64,000 bases of DNA from Xylanimicrobium pachnodae JCM 13526 = NBRC 107786 (GTDB lineage: Bacteria > Actinomycetota > Actinomycetes > Actinomycetales > Cellulomonadaceae): positions 1 to 64,000 of the forward strand of contig BCWJ01000004.1 of the NCBI GenBank assembly GCA_001592145.1, read 5' to 3'. Below are positions 1 through 9,252 of this stretch, in pieces. The notes under the pieces were generated by a model. It saw nothing but the letters and a program-made list of their open reading frames with translations, was not told the DNA's origin and did no database searches. The first letter of the stretch is position 1, and every line of letters begins with the position of its first letter. Position numbers and translations under genes: made by a program.

Positions 1-34
1 CGACGGGCTCGACCACCGGTGGTCGAGCCCGTCG
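1..34. repeat. Dispersed palindrome, copy 1 (terminator-like)
   Basis: Perfect inverted repeat with 15-base arms (CGACGGGCTCGACCA) and a CCGG loop. It lies just past the stop of the minus-strand gene ending at 48 and may extend left of the window. Related copies sit at 4087-4130, 37832-37916 and 59671-59714, all beside gene 3' ends, so a terminator role is likely. Confidence 0.8.
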
Positions 35-47
35 AGACCCTCCGGTC

Positions 48-1235
48 TCACTGCACGCCGATGCCGGCCCGGGCGATGCTGAAACCCCGGCCACCCTTGT
101 CGTCCTTGCAGGACATGCCCTGCTCGGTGGACGTGCACGTGAACTGACCCTTCGTGATCGACTCGCCGTAGCCGAGCAACGTCGCATCCGCGGCGGCGTG
201 CTGCGGCTGCTGGTCGGCGGGCACGCACGGCAGGGTCACCTCGCCGGTCTGCGCGCTGACCGTGACGCGGTAACCGACCGTGCCGTCGCAGCCCTCGACC
301 GGGGCCGGCTGCTGGGTCAGCTGCGCGATCCCGCAGCTCGCCTCCGCCTCGGTGATCTCACACGTGATGTTGCCGGTCGGGGACGCGAACGCCGCGAGCA
401 CCTCAGCGGCGGGTGCGTCCGGCGACGGGGACGGCGACTGCTGGTCGCTGGTGACGGTGGACGGTCCCGCCTCGTCATCGGTGCCGGGCCGGGTGAGCTG
501 GTTCCACGCGAACGCGACGACGCCGACGAGCACGACGACGCCGAGCACGGCGAAGGCGGCCCGGAGGGCTGGTGACCGCCGGGAGGACCCGGCGGGAGCC
601 TCGTCCGCCGGCGCATAGCCAGGCTGTTCGTAGCCGGGCTGTTCGTAGCCCGACTGCCCGTAGCCGGGCTGGGCGTAGCCGGGCTGGGCGTACCCGGGCT
701 GGGCGTAGCCGGACTGGGCGTAGCCCTGCCCCGGGGCCGGTCCGCCGCCGGGCGCGAAGGCGGGGGGCGTGGCTGCGGGCGCGGCGTAGCCTCCCGGGTC
801 CGGGGCGGCCGCCGTCTGCTGGGCGGCGGCCTGACCGAACCAGTCGCCCTGATCGGGCGCGGGCGTCGGCGGGAACGCCACCCCGCGCTGCTGCGGAGGG
901 GCGGGCAGCGGGGCGGCCGCGGCGAACGGCGAGGCCGGCGCTGCCGGACGGCTACGGCGGATCGCCGAGACACGCTGCACGGTGGGCGGCGTGGCGGGCG
1001 CCGGCGGTACCGCGGGCTGCTGGACGGGGGCCGGCGGGGGCGGCGCGACGGGCGGGGCCGGCACGGGCGGCAGCGCGGGTGCCGGACCTTCGACCGCGTC
1101 GGCGGGGACGACGGCGAAGGGCGCGGTCGGGATGTCGTCGTTCGACAGGACGTGACGCGGGGCCCCGGCGGCGCCGGTGCCGGCGTCGTCGTCCGCGGGC
1201 GGCGGCGGCACGGGGCCTGGGATCGGGTTGGACAT
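48..1235 (-). CDS. Pro-rich, GYAQP-repeat single-pass membrane protein with Cys-rich outer domain
   Basis: A 395-residue protein of unknown function. Residues 1-170 are Pro/Ala-rich and disordered. About eight GYAQPGY-type pentapeptide repeats follow, near residues 170-210. One membrane helix lies near 228-247 (AFAVLGVVVLVGVVAFAW). The C-terminal ~120 residues begin SPTGNITC and hold six cysteines, which could form three disulfides outside the cell. That opening resembles actinobacterial 'SPSGNIxC' secreted domains (DUF6636-like), but this is recollection, not a search. The ATG at 1235 has GGAGGGAGAG about 8 bases upstream. The gene is monocistronic and divergent from pepN. Confidence 0.75.
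   Translation of the reverse strand: MSNPIPGPVPPPPADDDAGTGAAGAPRHVLSNDDIPTAPFAVVPADAVEGPAPALPPVPAPPVAPPPPAPVQQPAVPPAPATPPTVQRVSAIRRSRPAAPASPFAAAAPLPAPPQQRGVAFPPTPAPDQGDWFGQAAAQQTAAAPDPGGYAAPAATPPAFAPGGGPAPGQGYAQSGYAQPGYAQPGYAQPGYGQSGYEQPGYEQPGYAPADEAPAGSSRRSPALRAAFAVLGVVVLVGVVAFAWNQLTRPGTDDEAGPSTVTSDQQSPSPSPDAPAAEVLAAFASPTGNITCEITEAEASCGIAQLTQQPAPVEGCDGTVGYRVTVSAQTGEVTLPCVPADQQPQHAAADATLLGYGESITKGQFTCTSTEQGMSCKDDKGGRGFSIARAGIGVQ
614..728 (-). repeat. 15-base tandem repeats encoding GYAQP units
   Basis: About seven to eight imperfect copies of a 15-base unit (GTAGCCGGGCTGGGC on the plus strand) lie in frame inside the minus-strand gene. They encode Gly-Tyr-Ala/Glu-Gln-Pro/Ser units. Copy number is likely to vary between strains. 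Confidence 0.85.
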
Positions 1236-1495
1236 CGAGGACTCTCCCTCCGAGCACGTTCCGGGTCACCCCGGCCATCAGGCCGCCCGGCGTTGCGCGG
1301 CAGCGCACCGGGCAGGATGTCACGTTCACCCACGCGAGTCGAACAGAGTCCCGGCGAGCACGGTGCCCGATCGGTCACCGCACCCCACTGTGAGTCGACC
1401 GCGGGCGGTGAGAGGATCGCGGAGGGGTCACGGAATCGAGGCCCCGACGTGCCGCCCGACGGGCACGACCCGGCGGGCCAGACAAGGGAGAACCT

Positions 1496-4081
1496 GTGCC
1501 CGGACAGAACCTGACCCGCGCCGAGGCGGTCGAGCGCGCCGGCGCCGTGACCGCCGTCGAGTCGTACGCCATCACGCTCGACCTGACCACCGGACCGCAG
1601 ACGTTCGCCTCGGCGACGACGATCCGCTTCACGGCGACGCCGGGCGCGGACACGTTCCTCGACCTCGTGGCGCCCGCGGTGCGCGCCGTGACGCTCAACG
1701 GCGTGGCGCTCGATCCCGCGCAGGTGTTCGCGGACTCGCGCATCGCGCTGGCCGGCCTGGCCGCGCAGAACGAGGTGACCGTCGTCGCGGACTGCGGCTA
1801 CACCAACACGGGCGAGGGCCTGCACCGGTTCGTGGACCCGGTGGACGGTGAGGTGTACCTGTACACGCAGTTCGAGGTGCCGGACGCGCGCCGGGTGTTC
1901 GCCACGTTCGAGCAGCCGGACCTCAAGGCGACGTACCAGCTCACCGTGACGGCCCCGGCCCGCTGGGAGGTCGTGTCCAACCAGCCGACGCCGGAGCCCG
2001 TGGCCACGGGCGCGAGCGTCACGGTCGTGGAGGGCAAGGACGCCGAGCCCGTCACGACGTGGACGTTCGAGCCCACCCCGCGCCTGTCCACCTACCTGGT
2101 CGCGCTGGTCGCGGGCCCCTACGCCGTCGTGCGCGACTCCCTGACCTCGACGGATGGCCGCGAGATCCCGCTGGGCGTGTTCTGCCGCCAGTCCCTGTCG
2201 CAGTACCTGGACGCCGACTACATCGTGGACATCACCCGGAAGGGTTTCGCGTTCTACGAGGAGGCGTTCGAGTACCCGTACCCGTTCGACAAGTACGACC
2301 AGCTCTTCGTGCCCGAGTACAACATGGGCGCGATGGAGAACCCCGGCTGCGTCACGTTCACCGAGGCGTACGTGTTCCGCGGGTCGGTGCCGGACGGGCG
2401 CAAGGAGCGCCGGGTCGTGACGATCCTGCACGAGCTGGCCCACATGTGGTTCGGCGACCTGGTGACCATGAAGTGGTGGAACGATCTGTGGCTCAACGAG
2501 TCGTTCGCCGAGTTCGCCTCGACCCTCGCCACGGCTGAGGCCACCGAATGGACGGAGGGCTGGACCACGTTCGCGGCGTCGGAGAAGACGTGGGCGTACC
2601 GTCAGGACGCGCTGCCGTCCACACACCCGATCGTCGCGGAGATCCGCGACCTGGAGGACGTGTACACGAACTTCGACGGCATCACGTACGCCAAGGGCGC
2701 CTCGGTGCTCAAGCAGCTCTACGCGTGGGTGGGCCGCGAGCAGTTCATGAAGGGCCTGGCGGCGTACTTCCGCAAGCACGAGTTCGCCAACACCGAGCTG
2801 CGCGACCTGCTCGTGGAGCTCGAGGCCACCAGCGGGCGCGACCTGGAGGCGTGGAGCCGGGCCTGGCTGGAGACGGCCGGTACCAACACGCTCACCCCCG
2901 CCGTCGTCGTGGGGGACGACGGCACGATCGCGTCGTTCGAGATCCACCAGTCCGCCCCCGCCGACCACCCGACGCTGCGCCCGCACCGCCTGGGCATCGG
3001 CTACTACTCCCTCGACGACGCGGGGGCCGTGGTGCGCACCCACCAGGTGATCGTCGACGTCGACGGGCCGGTCACCGCCGTCCCCGAGCTCGTGGGCACG
3101 CAGCGTCCCGGACTCATCCTCCTCAACGACGACGACCTCGCCTTCGCCAAGGTGCGCCTCGACTCCGACTCGCTCGCGTTCGCCGTCGCGAACCTGGGCA
3201 AGATCCGCGACTCGCTGGCCCGGGGCGTCATCTGGGGCTCCGCGTGGGATGCGGTGCGCGACGGTGAGGCTCCGGCGTCGTCGTTCGTGGACCTGGTGCT
3301 GAACAACGTGGCGGCCGAGACCGAGTCGACCACCATCACGATGGTGCTGGGCCAGCTCGGCACGGCGGCAGGCATCTACGCCGACCCGGCCCGCCGCACC
3401 GCGCAGACGGTGCGCGCGGCCGACGCCGTGTGGGCCCTCGCGCAGGACGCCGCCCCCGGATCGGACCTCCAGCTCCAGCTCGTGCGGTCGTTCTCGGCGC
3501 TGGCCTCCACGCCGGAGCACGTCGCACCGCTGGCCGGCTTGCTGTCGGGCGACGTCGTGCTCGCGGGCCGCGAGATCGACACCGATCTGCGCTGGGACGT
3601 GCTGCAGGGACTCGTCGCGCTCGGCGCGGCAGGCGACGGCGAGATCGACGCGGCGCTCGCCGACGACGACACGGCCAACGGGCGGCAGGCCGCGGCGCGC
3701 GTGCGCGCGTCGAAACCGACGACGGCGGACAAGGAGGCGGCGTTCTCGTCCATCGTGGACGTGCAGGACGTGCCCAACGCCATCATCCGCGCGACGGCGA
3801 CCGGCTTCCGCCGGGTGACGGACGCCACGGTGATCGAGCCCCTGGTGGGCCGGTACCTCGATGCGCTGCTGCCGATCTGGGAGTCGCGCTCCTACCAGAT
3901 GGCGGAGGAGCTCATCGAGGGCCTGTACCCGCTGCCCGTCGCGACGACGGCGCTGCGCGACGCCGTCCGGGGGTGGCTCGACGCGCACCCGGACGCGGCA
4001 CCCTCGCTCCGCCGCATGGTGGTCGAGGGCCTCGCGGACACCGAGCGCGCCCTGAGCGCCCAGGCGGTGGACGCCGCCTGA
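1496..4081 (+). CDS. pepN: Aminopeptidase N (M1 family zinc metallopeptidase)
   Basis: Cytosolic zinc aminopeptidase that removes N-terminal residues from peptides. The 861-residue length is typical of actinobacterial PepN. The exopeptidase motif GAMEN is at 278-282. The zinc motif HELAHMWFGD has its HExxH at 312-316, and the third zinc ligand Glu lies in LNESFAEF near 335. The C-terminal half matches the helical ERAP1-like domain. The start is GTG at 1496, preceded by AAGGGAGAA. It is followed at once by a perfect palindrome that probably ends transcription. Confidence 0.96.
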   Translation: MPGQNLTRAEAVERAGAVTAVESYAITLDLTTGPQTFASATTIRFTATPGADTFLDLVAPAVRAVTLNGVALDPAQVFADSRIALAGLAAQNEVTVVADCGYTNTGEGLHRFVDPVDGEVYLYTQFEVPDARRVFATFEQPDLKATYQLTVTAPARWEVVSNQPTPEPVATGASVTVVEGKDAEPVTTWTFEPTPRLSTYLVALVAGPYAVVRDSLTSTDGREIPLGVFCRQSLSQYLDADYIVDITRKGFAFYEEAFEYPYPFDKYDQLFVPEYNMGAMENPGCVTFTEAYVFRGSVPDGRKERRVVTILHELAHMWFGDLVTMKWWNDLWLNESFAEFASTLATAEATEWTEGWTTFAASEKTWAYRQDALPSTHPIVAEIRDLEDVYTNFDGITYAKGASVLKQLYAWVGREQFMKGLAAYFRKHEFANTELRDLLVELEATSGRDLEAWSRAWLETAGTNTLTPAVVVGDDGTIASFEIHQSAPADHPTLRPHRLGIGYYSLDDAGAVVRTHQVIVDVDGPVTAVPELVGTQRPGLILLNDDDLAFAKVRLDSDSLAFAVANLGKIRDSLARGVIWGSAWDAVRDGEAPASSFVDLVLNNVAAETESTTITMVLGQLGTAAGIYADPARRTAQTVRAADAVWALAQDAAPGSDLQLQLVRSFSALASTPEHVAPLAGLLSGDVVLAGREIDTDLRWDVLQGLVALGAAGDGEIDAALADDDTANGRQAAARVRASKPTTADKEAAFSSIVDVQDVPNAIIRATATGFRRVTDATVIEPLVGRYLDALLPIWESRSYQMAEELIEGLYPLPVATTALRDAVRGWLDAHPDAAPSLRRMVVEGLADTERALSAQAVDAA

Positions 4082-4086
4082 GCGGT

Positions 4087-4130
4087 GGTTTCGGCGGGCT
4101 CAACCAGCGGTGGTTGAGCCCGCCGAAACC
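4087..4130. terminator. Dispersed palindrome, copy 2: bidirectional terminator
   Basis: A perfect 20-base stem (GGTTTCGGCGGGCTCAACCA and its complement) with a GCGG loop. It sits exactly between the convergent pepN and malQ stops, so it can serve both strands. No T-tract follows, as is common in high-GC actinobacteria. Confidence 0.85.
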
Positions 4131-4132
4131 CG

Positions 4133-6289
4133 TCAGCCCTCGTTCAGGGCGGTGATCAGCGAGCGCAGGCGCTGGGACTCGAACAGGTCCTCCAGCAGGA
4201 TCGGGTTGCCGCCCGAGTCGCCCAGCGGCACCTTCCAGTTGGGGTACTCCTGGTCGGTGCCCGGCTGGTTCTGCGAGCGCCGCTCGCCCACCATGTCCAC
4301 GAGTTGCACGCCGAACAGGGCCGATGGTGCCTGGCGCAGGTAGCGGTGCATGGCCTCGACGATCTCGCGTTCGGAGGCGTCCTCCCCCACCAGGCCACGC
4401 TCGACGAGGGCGCGCACGAACAGCTCACGCTCCTCGCGGGCGCGGCGGCGCACCACCTCGACGGGCTCGGTGAGCAGGCCCAGCCGCTCGCGCAGGTCCA
4501 CGTGCTCGCCGGCCAGGTACCCGGCGGTGGGCGGCATGTCGTGGGTGCCGACGGACGCCATGGCCAGGTGGCGGTAGTGCTCGGGCGGCATCGGTCGGCC
4601 GTTCTCGTACTCGAACCACATGACGGAGGTGCCGAGCACCCCGCGGTCGGCCAGGTAGTCGCGCACCCACGGCTCGAACACGCCCAGGTCCTCGCCGACG
4701 ACGACGGCGCCGGCGCGCTGCGCCTCCAGGCACAGGATGCCCACCATGGCCTCGTGGTCGTAGGACACGTAGGTGCCGGCCGATGCCTTGGAGCCGCCCG
4801 GGATCCACCACAACCGGAACAGCCCGAGGATGTGGTCGGCGCGCAGCGCGCCCGCGGAGCGCAGCACGGTGCGCAGCATGTCACGGTAGGGGGCGTACCC
4901 GGCCTTGGCGAGCGCGCGCGGGTTCCACGGCGGCTGCGACCAGTTCTGCCCCTGCTGGTTGTACATGTCCGGCGGGGCACCCACCTCGACGCCGCGGGCC
5001 AGGTAGGCGCCGTTGGCCCAGGCGTCGGCGCCCTCGGGGTGCACGCCCACGGCGAGGTCGTGCATGATGCCGATCTTCATGCCGGCCTCGCGTGCGGTGC
5101 GCTGCGCGGTGGCCTTCTGCTCGTCGGCCACCCACTGCAGCCACGTGTGGAAGTCGACGCGCTCGGCCAGCTCCTCGCGCAGCGCGGCGACGGCGGGCGC
5201 GTCCGGGGTGGCGAGCTCGCGCGGCCAGTCCTTTCCGGCCAGGTGCTCGCTGATGGCGCACCAGGTGGCGTAGTCGCGCAGGCCCTTGCCCTGTTCGGCC
5301 ACGAACTCCTCGAACGCGGCCTGGCGGGCGGCCCGGCGCGGCGCCGTGTACACGACCTCGAGCGCGGCCTTCTTCGCGGCCCACACGGCGTCGCGGTCGA
5401 TGGGGCCCGGGTCGGTGGCCAGGTCGCGCACGGGGTCGGCAGCCCACTCGACCAGCGAGCGGTCGGCGGCGGAGAGGTACGCGGTCTCCGCGATGTCCTC
5501 GACGCGCACGTACAGCGGGTTGAGGAAGCGCCGCGACGTCGGCAGGTACGGCGACGGCGTCATGGGCGCGGTGGGCTCGGCCGCCGCGAGCGGGTTGACC
5601 GCCACGAAGTCGGCTCCGCCGCGGTGCGCGGCCAGCCAGGCGATGTCGGCGAGGTCGGCCAGGTCACCCAGCCCCCACGAGGTGCGCGAACGCACCGAGT
5701 AGAGCTGCACCAGCAGCCCCCAGACCTGCGACTGCTCGACGGCGGGCGGCAGCGTGAGCCGCTGCGGCGTGACGATCAGCGTGGCGGCGGTGTCGGTGCC
5801 GTCGAAGCTCGCGTGGATGGTGTGCCAGCCCAGCGGCAGGTCCGCGGGCACGGCGAACGTCGCCCGCCCGGTCAGCCGGCCGTCGACGACGCGCGGCTCG
5901 ACGTAGTGGTCCACCTGCGTCAGGTCGCGCCGTTCGCGGTGGCCGCGCCGCGCCGCGAGGGGCTCCGCGCCGTCGATCTCGACCCAGACGCCGACGCCGG
6001 ATCCGTCGGGAACGTGCACGGGGACGGTGGCGTCCACGCCCTGGCGTACGACGACGGTGGGCGGCAGCGGGTGGCGCCACTCCTCGTCCCGGGCCAGCGC
6101 GAGGGACAGCTGCACCTGGCGGTCGGACGTCGCGGGGACGCCGAGCGCCTCCAGCACGGCGACCAGCGTGGACGCGCTGACCTGCACGTGGGAGCCGTCG
6201 AAGGCGTGGAAGTCGGTCCGCACCCCGTGCACGTGCGCGAGCTCGCGGAGCGCTGCGGGAATCTCTTCGGGTGGCGTGGGGTGGGTCAC
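4133..6289 (-). CDS. malQ: 4-alpha-glucanotransferase (amylomaltase, GH77)
   Basis: Transfers alpha-1,4-glucan segments between maltodextrins in glycogen/maltose metabolism. The ~718-residue protein carries the GH77 catalytic elements: nucleophile Asp in LRADHILGLFRLWW, acid/base Glu in VVGEDLGVF, and third acidic residue in GTHDMPP. A ~150-residue N-terminal beta domain precedes the barrel, as in actinobacterial MalQ. I chose GTG 6289 (VTHPTPPEE) because the reading frame above it, open to 6397, is low-complexity and runs into the promoter region shared with the divergent mscS gene. An upstream start cannot be excluded. Confidence 0.93.
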   Translation of the reverse strand: MTHPTPPEEIPAALRELAHVHGVRTDFHAFDGSHVQVSASTLVAVLEALGVPATSDRQVQLSLALARDEEWRHPLPPTVVVRQGVDATVPVHVPDGSGVGVWVEIDGAEPLAARRGHRERRDLTQVDHYVEPRVVDGRLTGRATFAVPADLPLGWHTIHASFDGTDTAATLIVTPQRLTLPPAVEQSQVWGLLVQLYSVRSRTSWGLGDLADLADIAWLAAHRGGADFVAVNPLAAAEPTAPMTPSPYLPTSRRFLNPLYVRVEDIAETAYLSAADRSLVEWAADPVRDLATDPGPIDRDAVWAAKKAALEVVYTAPRRAARQAAFEEFVAEQGKGLRDYATWCAISEHLAGKDWPRELATPDAPAVAALREELAERVDFHTWLQWVADEQKATAQRTAREAGMKIGIMHDLAVGVHPEGADAWANGAYLARGVEVGAPPDMYNQQGQNWSQPPWNPRALAKAGYAPYRDMLRTVLRSAGALRADHILGLFRLWWIPGGSKASAGTYVSYDHEAMVGILCLEAQRAGAVVVGEDLGVFEPWVRDYLADRGVLGTSVMWFEYENGRPMPPEHYRHLAMASVGTHDMPPTAGYLAGEHVDLRERLGLLTEPVEVVRRRAREERELFVRALVERGLVGEDASEREIVEAMHRYLRQAPSALFGVQLVDMVGERRSQNQPGTDQEYPNWKVPLGDSGGNPILLEDLFESQRLRSLITALNEG

Positions 6290-6443
6290 GGGTTCGATCT
6301 TGCCATCTGGCCCTCCGCAGGTCCTGGCGGCGTCCGCGTCGGGACGTGCAGCAGGCGCCATGCCGCGCGAGCAACCGTCGGTTGATCCTGGGGACACCGC
6401 ACCCCGTCACGGAACGGTCACATGCTCCCGTTACCGTGGGGCG

Positions 6444-7451
6444 GTGACCGTCCTCCCCCTCACCGCCCCCACGCCGTCTCCGAGCCCCGGCTCCATCGTC
6501 GAGGAGACGGCGACCGCCGTCGTCGGGTTCTGGGACAAGTTCTGGGACTGGTTCCTCGGCTGGCCCGTCCAGGTGCTGATCATCCTCGCGGTCGGTCTGG
6601 TCGCGCTCGCCGTCGTCCGGCGCGTGATCGCGCACGCGACCGACCACATCGCGCAGGGCTATCAGCGGGCGTACCTCGCGACGGAGGAGGCCACAGGAAG
6701 CGGGGGCAAGCGCCGCAGGCGTGCGGCGCTCGTGCCGGACACGCTCAGCCTCGTGACGCCCGAGATCAAGCAGCGGCGGGCGCAGCGTGCCCGCACGGTC
6801 GGCTCGGTCCTGACGTCGGCGACAACGATCCTGATCGCCGCGCTGATGGTTCTCGCGATCCTCGGCGCCATCGGTGCGGAGCAGGTGGCGCAGTACCTCT
6901 GGGGCACTGCCGGGATCCTCGCCGTCGCCCTCGGTTTCGGCGCGCAGTCGCTGGTGCGCGACTTCCTGTCCGGCCTGTTCATCCTCATCGAGGACCAGTT
7001 CGGAGTGGGCGACGAGGTGGACCTGGGTGCCGGGGCGGCCGGGGTCGTCGAGAAGGTGGACCTGCGCCTGACCCATGTGCGCGCCTTCGACGGCACCCTG
7101 TGGCACGTGCGCAACGGCGAGATCCTGCGCGCCGGCAACCACACCCAGCAGTGGGCGCGCGCGGTGGCCGAGATCACGGTGCCGATCGGGTCGGACGTCG
7201 ACGTCGTACGCGCCGCCCTGGGACGGGCGGTGGACGCGGTGCAGGGCGACGCGGCGCACGCCGCGAACCTGCTGGAGCCGCCCAGCGTGCGCGGTGTCGA
7301 CTCGATCACCGATGGCGCCTACGCGTTCACCCTGCACGCGCGGGTGCGGCCGGGCACCGACGGGGACATGAAGCGCGCGCTGCTGGTGGCCTCGTACGCG
7401 GCGCTGCGGGACGCGGGCATCATCGTCACGTCGGCCCAGCCCGAGGCGTAA
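6444..7451 (+). CDS. MscS-family mechanosensitive ion channel
   Basis: Small-conductance mechanosensitive channel that relieves osmotic downshock. A 335-residue protein with a membrane helix near 42-60, two more near 115-160, and the Gly/Ala-rich pore helix (GILAVALGFGAQSLVRDFLSG) followed by FILIEDQFGVGDEV. The C-terminal beta and alpha/beta domains are complete. GTG 6444 is the first start that leaves only a short N-terminus. No clear Shine-Dalgarno site is visible, so it may be leaderless. It is divergent from malQ and ends at a strong hairpin. Confidence 0.9.
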   Translation: MTVLPLTAPTPSPSPGSIVEETATAVVGFWDKFWDWFLGWPVQVLIILAVGLVALAVVRRVIAHATDHIAQGYQRAYLATEEATGSGGKRRRRAALVPDTLSLVTPEIKQRRAQRARTVGSVLTSATTILIAALMVLAILGAIGAEQVAQYLWGTAGILAVALGFGAQSLVRDFLSGLFILIEDQFGVGDEVDLGAGAAGVVEKVDLRLTHVRAFDGTLWHVRNGEILRAGNHTQQWARAVAEITVPIGSDVDVVRAALGRAVDAVQGDAAHAANLLEPPSVRGVDSITDGAYAFTLHARVRPGTDGDMKRALLVASYAALRDAGIIVTSAQPEA

Positions 7452-7466
7452 CCGGGCCGTGGCACG

Positions 7467-7500
7467 CGAACGCCGGTGACCGACGGGTCACCGGCGTTCG
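7467..7500. terminator. Bidirectional hairpin terminator
   Basis: Perfect 15-base stem (CGAACGCCGGTGACC ... GGTCACCGGCGTTCG) between the convergent mscS-family gene and the EIIB gene. Confidence 0.85.
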
Positions 7501-7510
7501 CCTCACCTGT

Positions 7511-7744
7511 TCAGCGACGCAGCGTGTCCAGCTCTGCCGCGAGGTCGTCGGCCTCCGGACCCACGATCACCTGGATGACCCGGCCGGAACGCACCACGCC
7601 GAACGCGCCCGACTTCTTGAGCTGCGGCTCGTCGACGAGCGACGGGTTGGTCACCTCGACGCGCAACCGTGTGATGCACGGCTCCAGCTCCACGATGTTC
7701 GTGGTGCCACCCAGCGCCGCGAGGATCTGGTCAGCCTTTGTCAT
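7511..7744 (-). CDS. PTS EIIB domain protein (glucose/GlcNAc family), stand-alone
   Basis: A 77-residue phosphocarrier domain of the PTS glucose/N-acetylglucosamine family. The phosphorylated cysteine is Cys23 in EPCITRLRVEV, preceded by the usual LGGxxNI segment. Most family members are fused to EIIC. Free EIIB proteins of this size are known from streptomycetes (the NagF type, recalled from literature). No EIIC, EIIA, HPr or EI gene is adjacent, so it must act with a permease encoded elsewhere. The ATG at 7744 gives the canonical length. Confidence 0.88.
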   Translation of the reverse strand: MTKADQILAALGGTTNIVELEPCITRLRVEVTNPSLVDEPQLKKSGAFGVVRSGRVIQVIVGPEADDLAAELDTLRR

Positions 7745-7853
7745 TCCTGCTCTCCCGTCCCTTGCGCCCTTGCAGGTCCCGACCCAGCCTAGCCCCCTTG
7801 CGGCGCCCCCGAGGACGTACCGGGCACGAGGCGGGCTCTGGCACGATGAGCCG

Positions 7854-8237
7854 GTGACACCTGACAGCTTCTACGACACCGTGGGCGGGCACGAGACGTT
7901 CGTGCGGCTCGTGGACGTCTTCTACGAGGGCGTGGCGCGCGACGACGTGCTGCGCGAGATGTACCCCGAGCAGGACCTGACCGGGGCACGGCACCGCCTG
8001 ACCACGTTCCTGGAGCAGTACTGGGGCGGGCCGACGACGTACTCGCAGGAGCGGGGGCACCCGCGGCTGCGCATGCGGCACGCCTCGTACAAGGTGAACC
8101 CGGAGGCCCGCGACCGCTGGCTGGCGCACATGCGCACCGCGCTCGACGCGCTCGCCCTCCCGCCCCTGCAGGAGGCCGAGTTCTGGGACTACCTGGAGCG
8201 GGCGGCCCATTCCCTCATCAATACCTTCGAGGAATGA
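7854..8237 (+). CDS. glbO: Group II truncated haemoglobin (trHbO-like)
   Basis: A 127-residue 2-on-2 globin of the GlbO type, which binds O2 and NO in the cytoplasm and is linked to low-oxygen respiration or NO detoxification. The proximal haem His is His76 in RMRHASYKV. A Tyr near residue 24 fits position B10, and Trp89 fits the G8 tryptophan of group II. The length matches mycobacterial GlbO. The start is GTG 7854, a few bases after an out-of-frame ATG. The stop codon lies inside the left arm of an inverted repeat. Confidence 0.92.
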   Translation: MTPDSFYDTVGGHETFVRLVDVFYEGVARDDVLREMYPEQDLTGARHRLTTFLEQYWGGPTTYSQERGHPRLRMRHASYKVNPEARDRWLAHMRTALDALALPPLQEAEFWDYLERAAHSLINTFEE

Positions 8238-8310
8238 TCCGGAGCGCAGCGGAGGGTGAGGGCCGCCGCGAAGCAAGGCACTCGCCCGCAGCGAAGCGCA
8301 GGATCATTCC
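8231..8310. repeat. Long imperfect inverted repeat over the glbO stop
   Basis: GGAATGATCC at 8231-8240 is matched by GGATCATTCC at 8301-8310. The interior carries related GCGCAGCGGAGGG and CGCAGCGAAGCGC blocks. It could be a terminator or an intergenic repeat. The left arm includes the stop of the haemoglobin gene and the right arm ends 35 bases before tesB. Confidence 0.6.
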
Positions 8311-8344
8311 GACCAGACAGTTCGAGGAGTAGGAGAAGTAGCAC

Positions 8345-9244
8345 GTGGAACCATCAGCCTCCCCCGACGCCCTCGACCGCCTGCTCGCGGTCCTCGACCT
8401 GCGGGAGATCGAGGGGTGGGGGCCGCGCGGCGAGGACGACCTGTTCCGCGGTGGGTCCATGCCTGCACTCGGGAACCGCGTGTACGGCGGGCAGGTGCTC
8501 GCCCAGGCCGTCATGGCGTGCGGGCGCACCGTGGTCGGGGATCGCCCACCGCACTCGATGCACGCGTACTTCCTGCGGGAGGGCGCGATCGACGTGCCGA
8601 TCGACTTCGCCGTGGAGCGCCTGCGTGACGGCCGCTCGTTCTCGGCCCGGCGCACCCACGCGATCCAGAACGACAAGCCGATCCTGTCGCTGACGACGTC
8701 GTTCCAGGAGGAGCAGGCGGGGTACGACTATCAACGGGCGGCGCCGGCGGGGGTACCGGAGCCGGAGCAGGTGCGCAGCGCGTTCGACGAGCTGGGGAGC
8801 ATCGACAACCCGGCGGCGCGCTGGTGGTCGGTGGACTCGGCGTTCGAGCTGGCCCATGTGGGCGGGTCGTTGTTCCTGCGCCCGGACGCCGAACCCCGGG
8901 ACCGCCAGATGGTGTGGGTGCGGGCCCGGCACCGGATCGAGTCCGACGACGTCCTGCTGCACCGGGCGCTGCTGGCGTACGCGTGCGACCAGGTGATGCT
9001 GGAGCCGGTGCTGCGCGGCGCCGGGAAGTCATGGCTGGACGTGGGGCACGGGGTGCCGATGGCGAGCCTGGACCACGCCATGTGGTGGCACCGGCACGCG
9101 CGCGTGGACGACTGGCTGCTGTTCGTGCAGGAGGCGCCCACGGCGCAGGGCGGCCGGGCGCTGGGTTTCGCGCGGGTCTATACGCGTGACGGGGTGCTGG
9201 TGGCGTCGATCGCGCAGGAGGGCATGGTTCGCCTGCCGGCGTGA
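8345..9244 (+). CDS. tesB: Acyl-CoA thioesterase II
   Basis: Double hot-dog thioesterase that hydrolyses medium and long acyl-CoAs in the cytoplasm. The 299-residue length is normal for TesB. The first hot-dog half contains GNRVYGGQVLAQAVMA and PHSMHAYFLREG. The second half contains SLDHAMWWHR, DDWLLFVQEAPTAQGGRALG and a terminal IAQEGMVR, all characteristic of the family. GTG 8345 follows AGGAGAAG. The gene converges with a second thioesterase only 8 bases away. Confidence 0.93.
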   Translation: MEPSASPDALDRLLAVLDLREIEGWGPRGEDDLFRGGSMPALGNRVYGGQVLAQAVMACGRTVVGDRPPHSMHAYFLREGAIDVPIDFAVERLRDGRSFSARRTHAIQNDKPILSLTTSFQEEQAGYDYQRAAPAGVPEPEQVRSAFDELGSIDNPAARWWSVDSAFELAHVGGSLFLRPDAEPRDRQMVWVRARHRIESDDVLLHRALLAYACDQVMLEPVLRGAGKSWLDVGHGVPMASLDHAMWWHRHARVDDWLLFVQEAPTAQGGRALGFARVYTRDGVLVASIAQEGMVRLPA

Positions 9245-9252
9245 CGGGTGGG

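Noticed and set aside
317-3988. A 1223-codon open frame antisense to pepN and continuing over the Pro-rich gene
   Set aside because: It is a GC-driven shadow of pepN: low-complexity Arg/Val/His-rich translation, no domains, no start context. The pepN frame has full catalytic motifs.
7511-7744. EIIB gene as a truncated EIICB pseudogene
   Set aside because: Free-standing EIIB proteins of this length are known in actinobacteria and the domain is complete with its own start, so it is called a normal gene.
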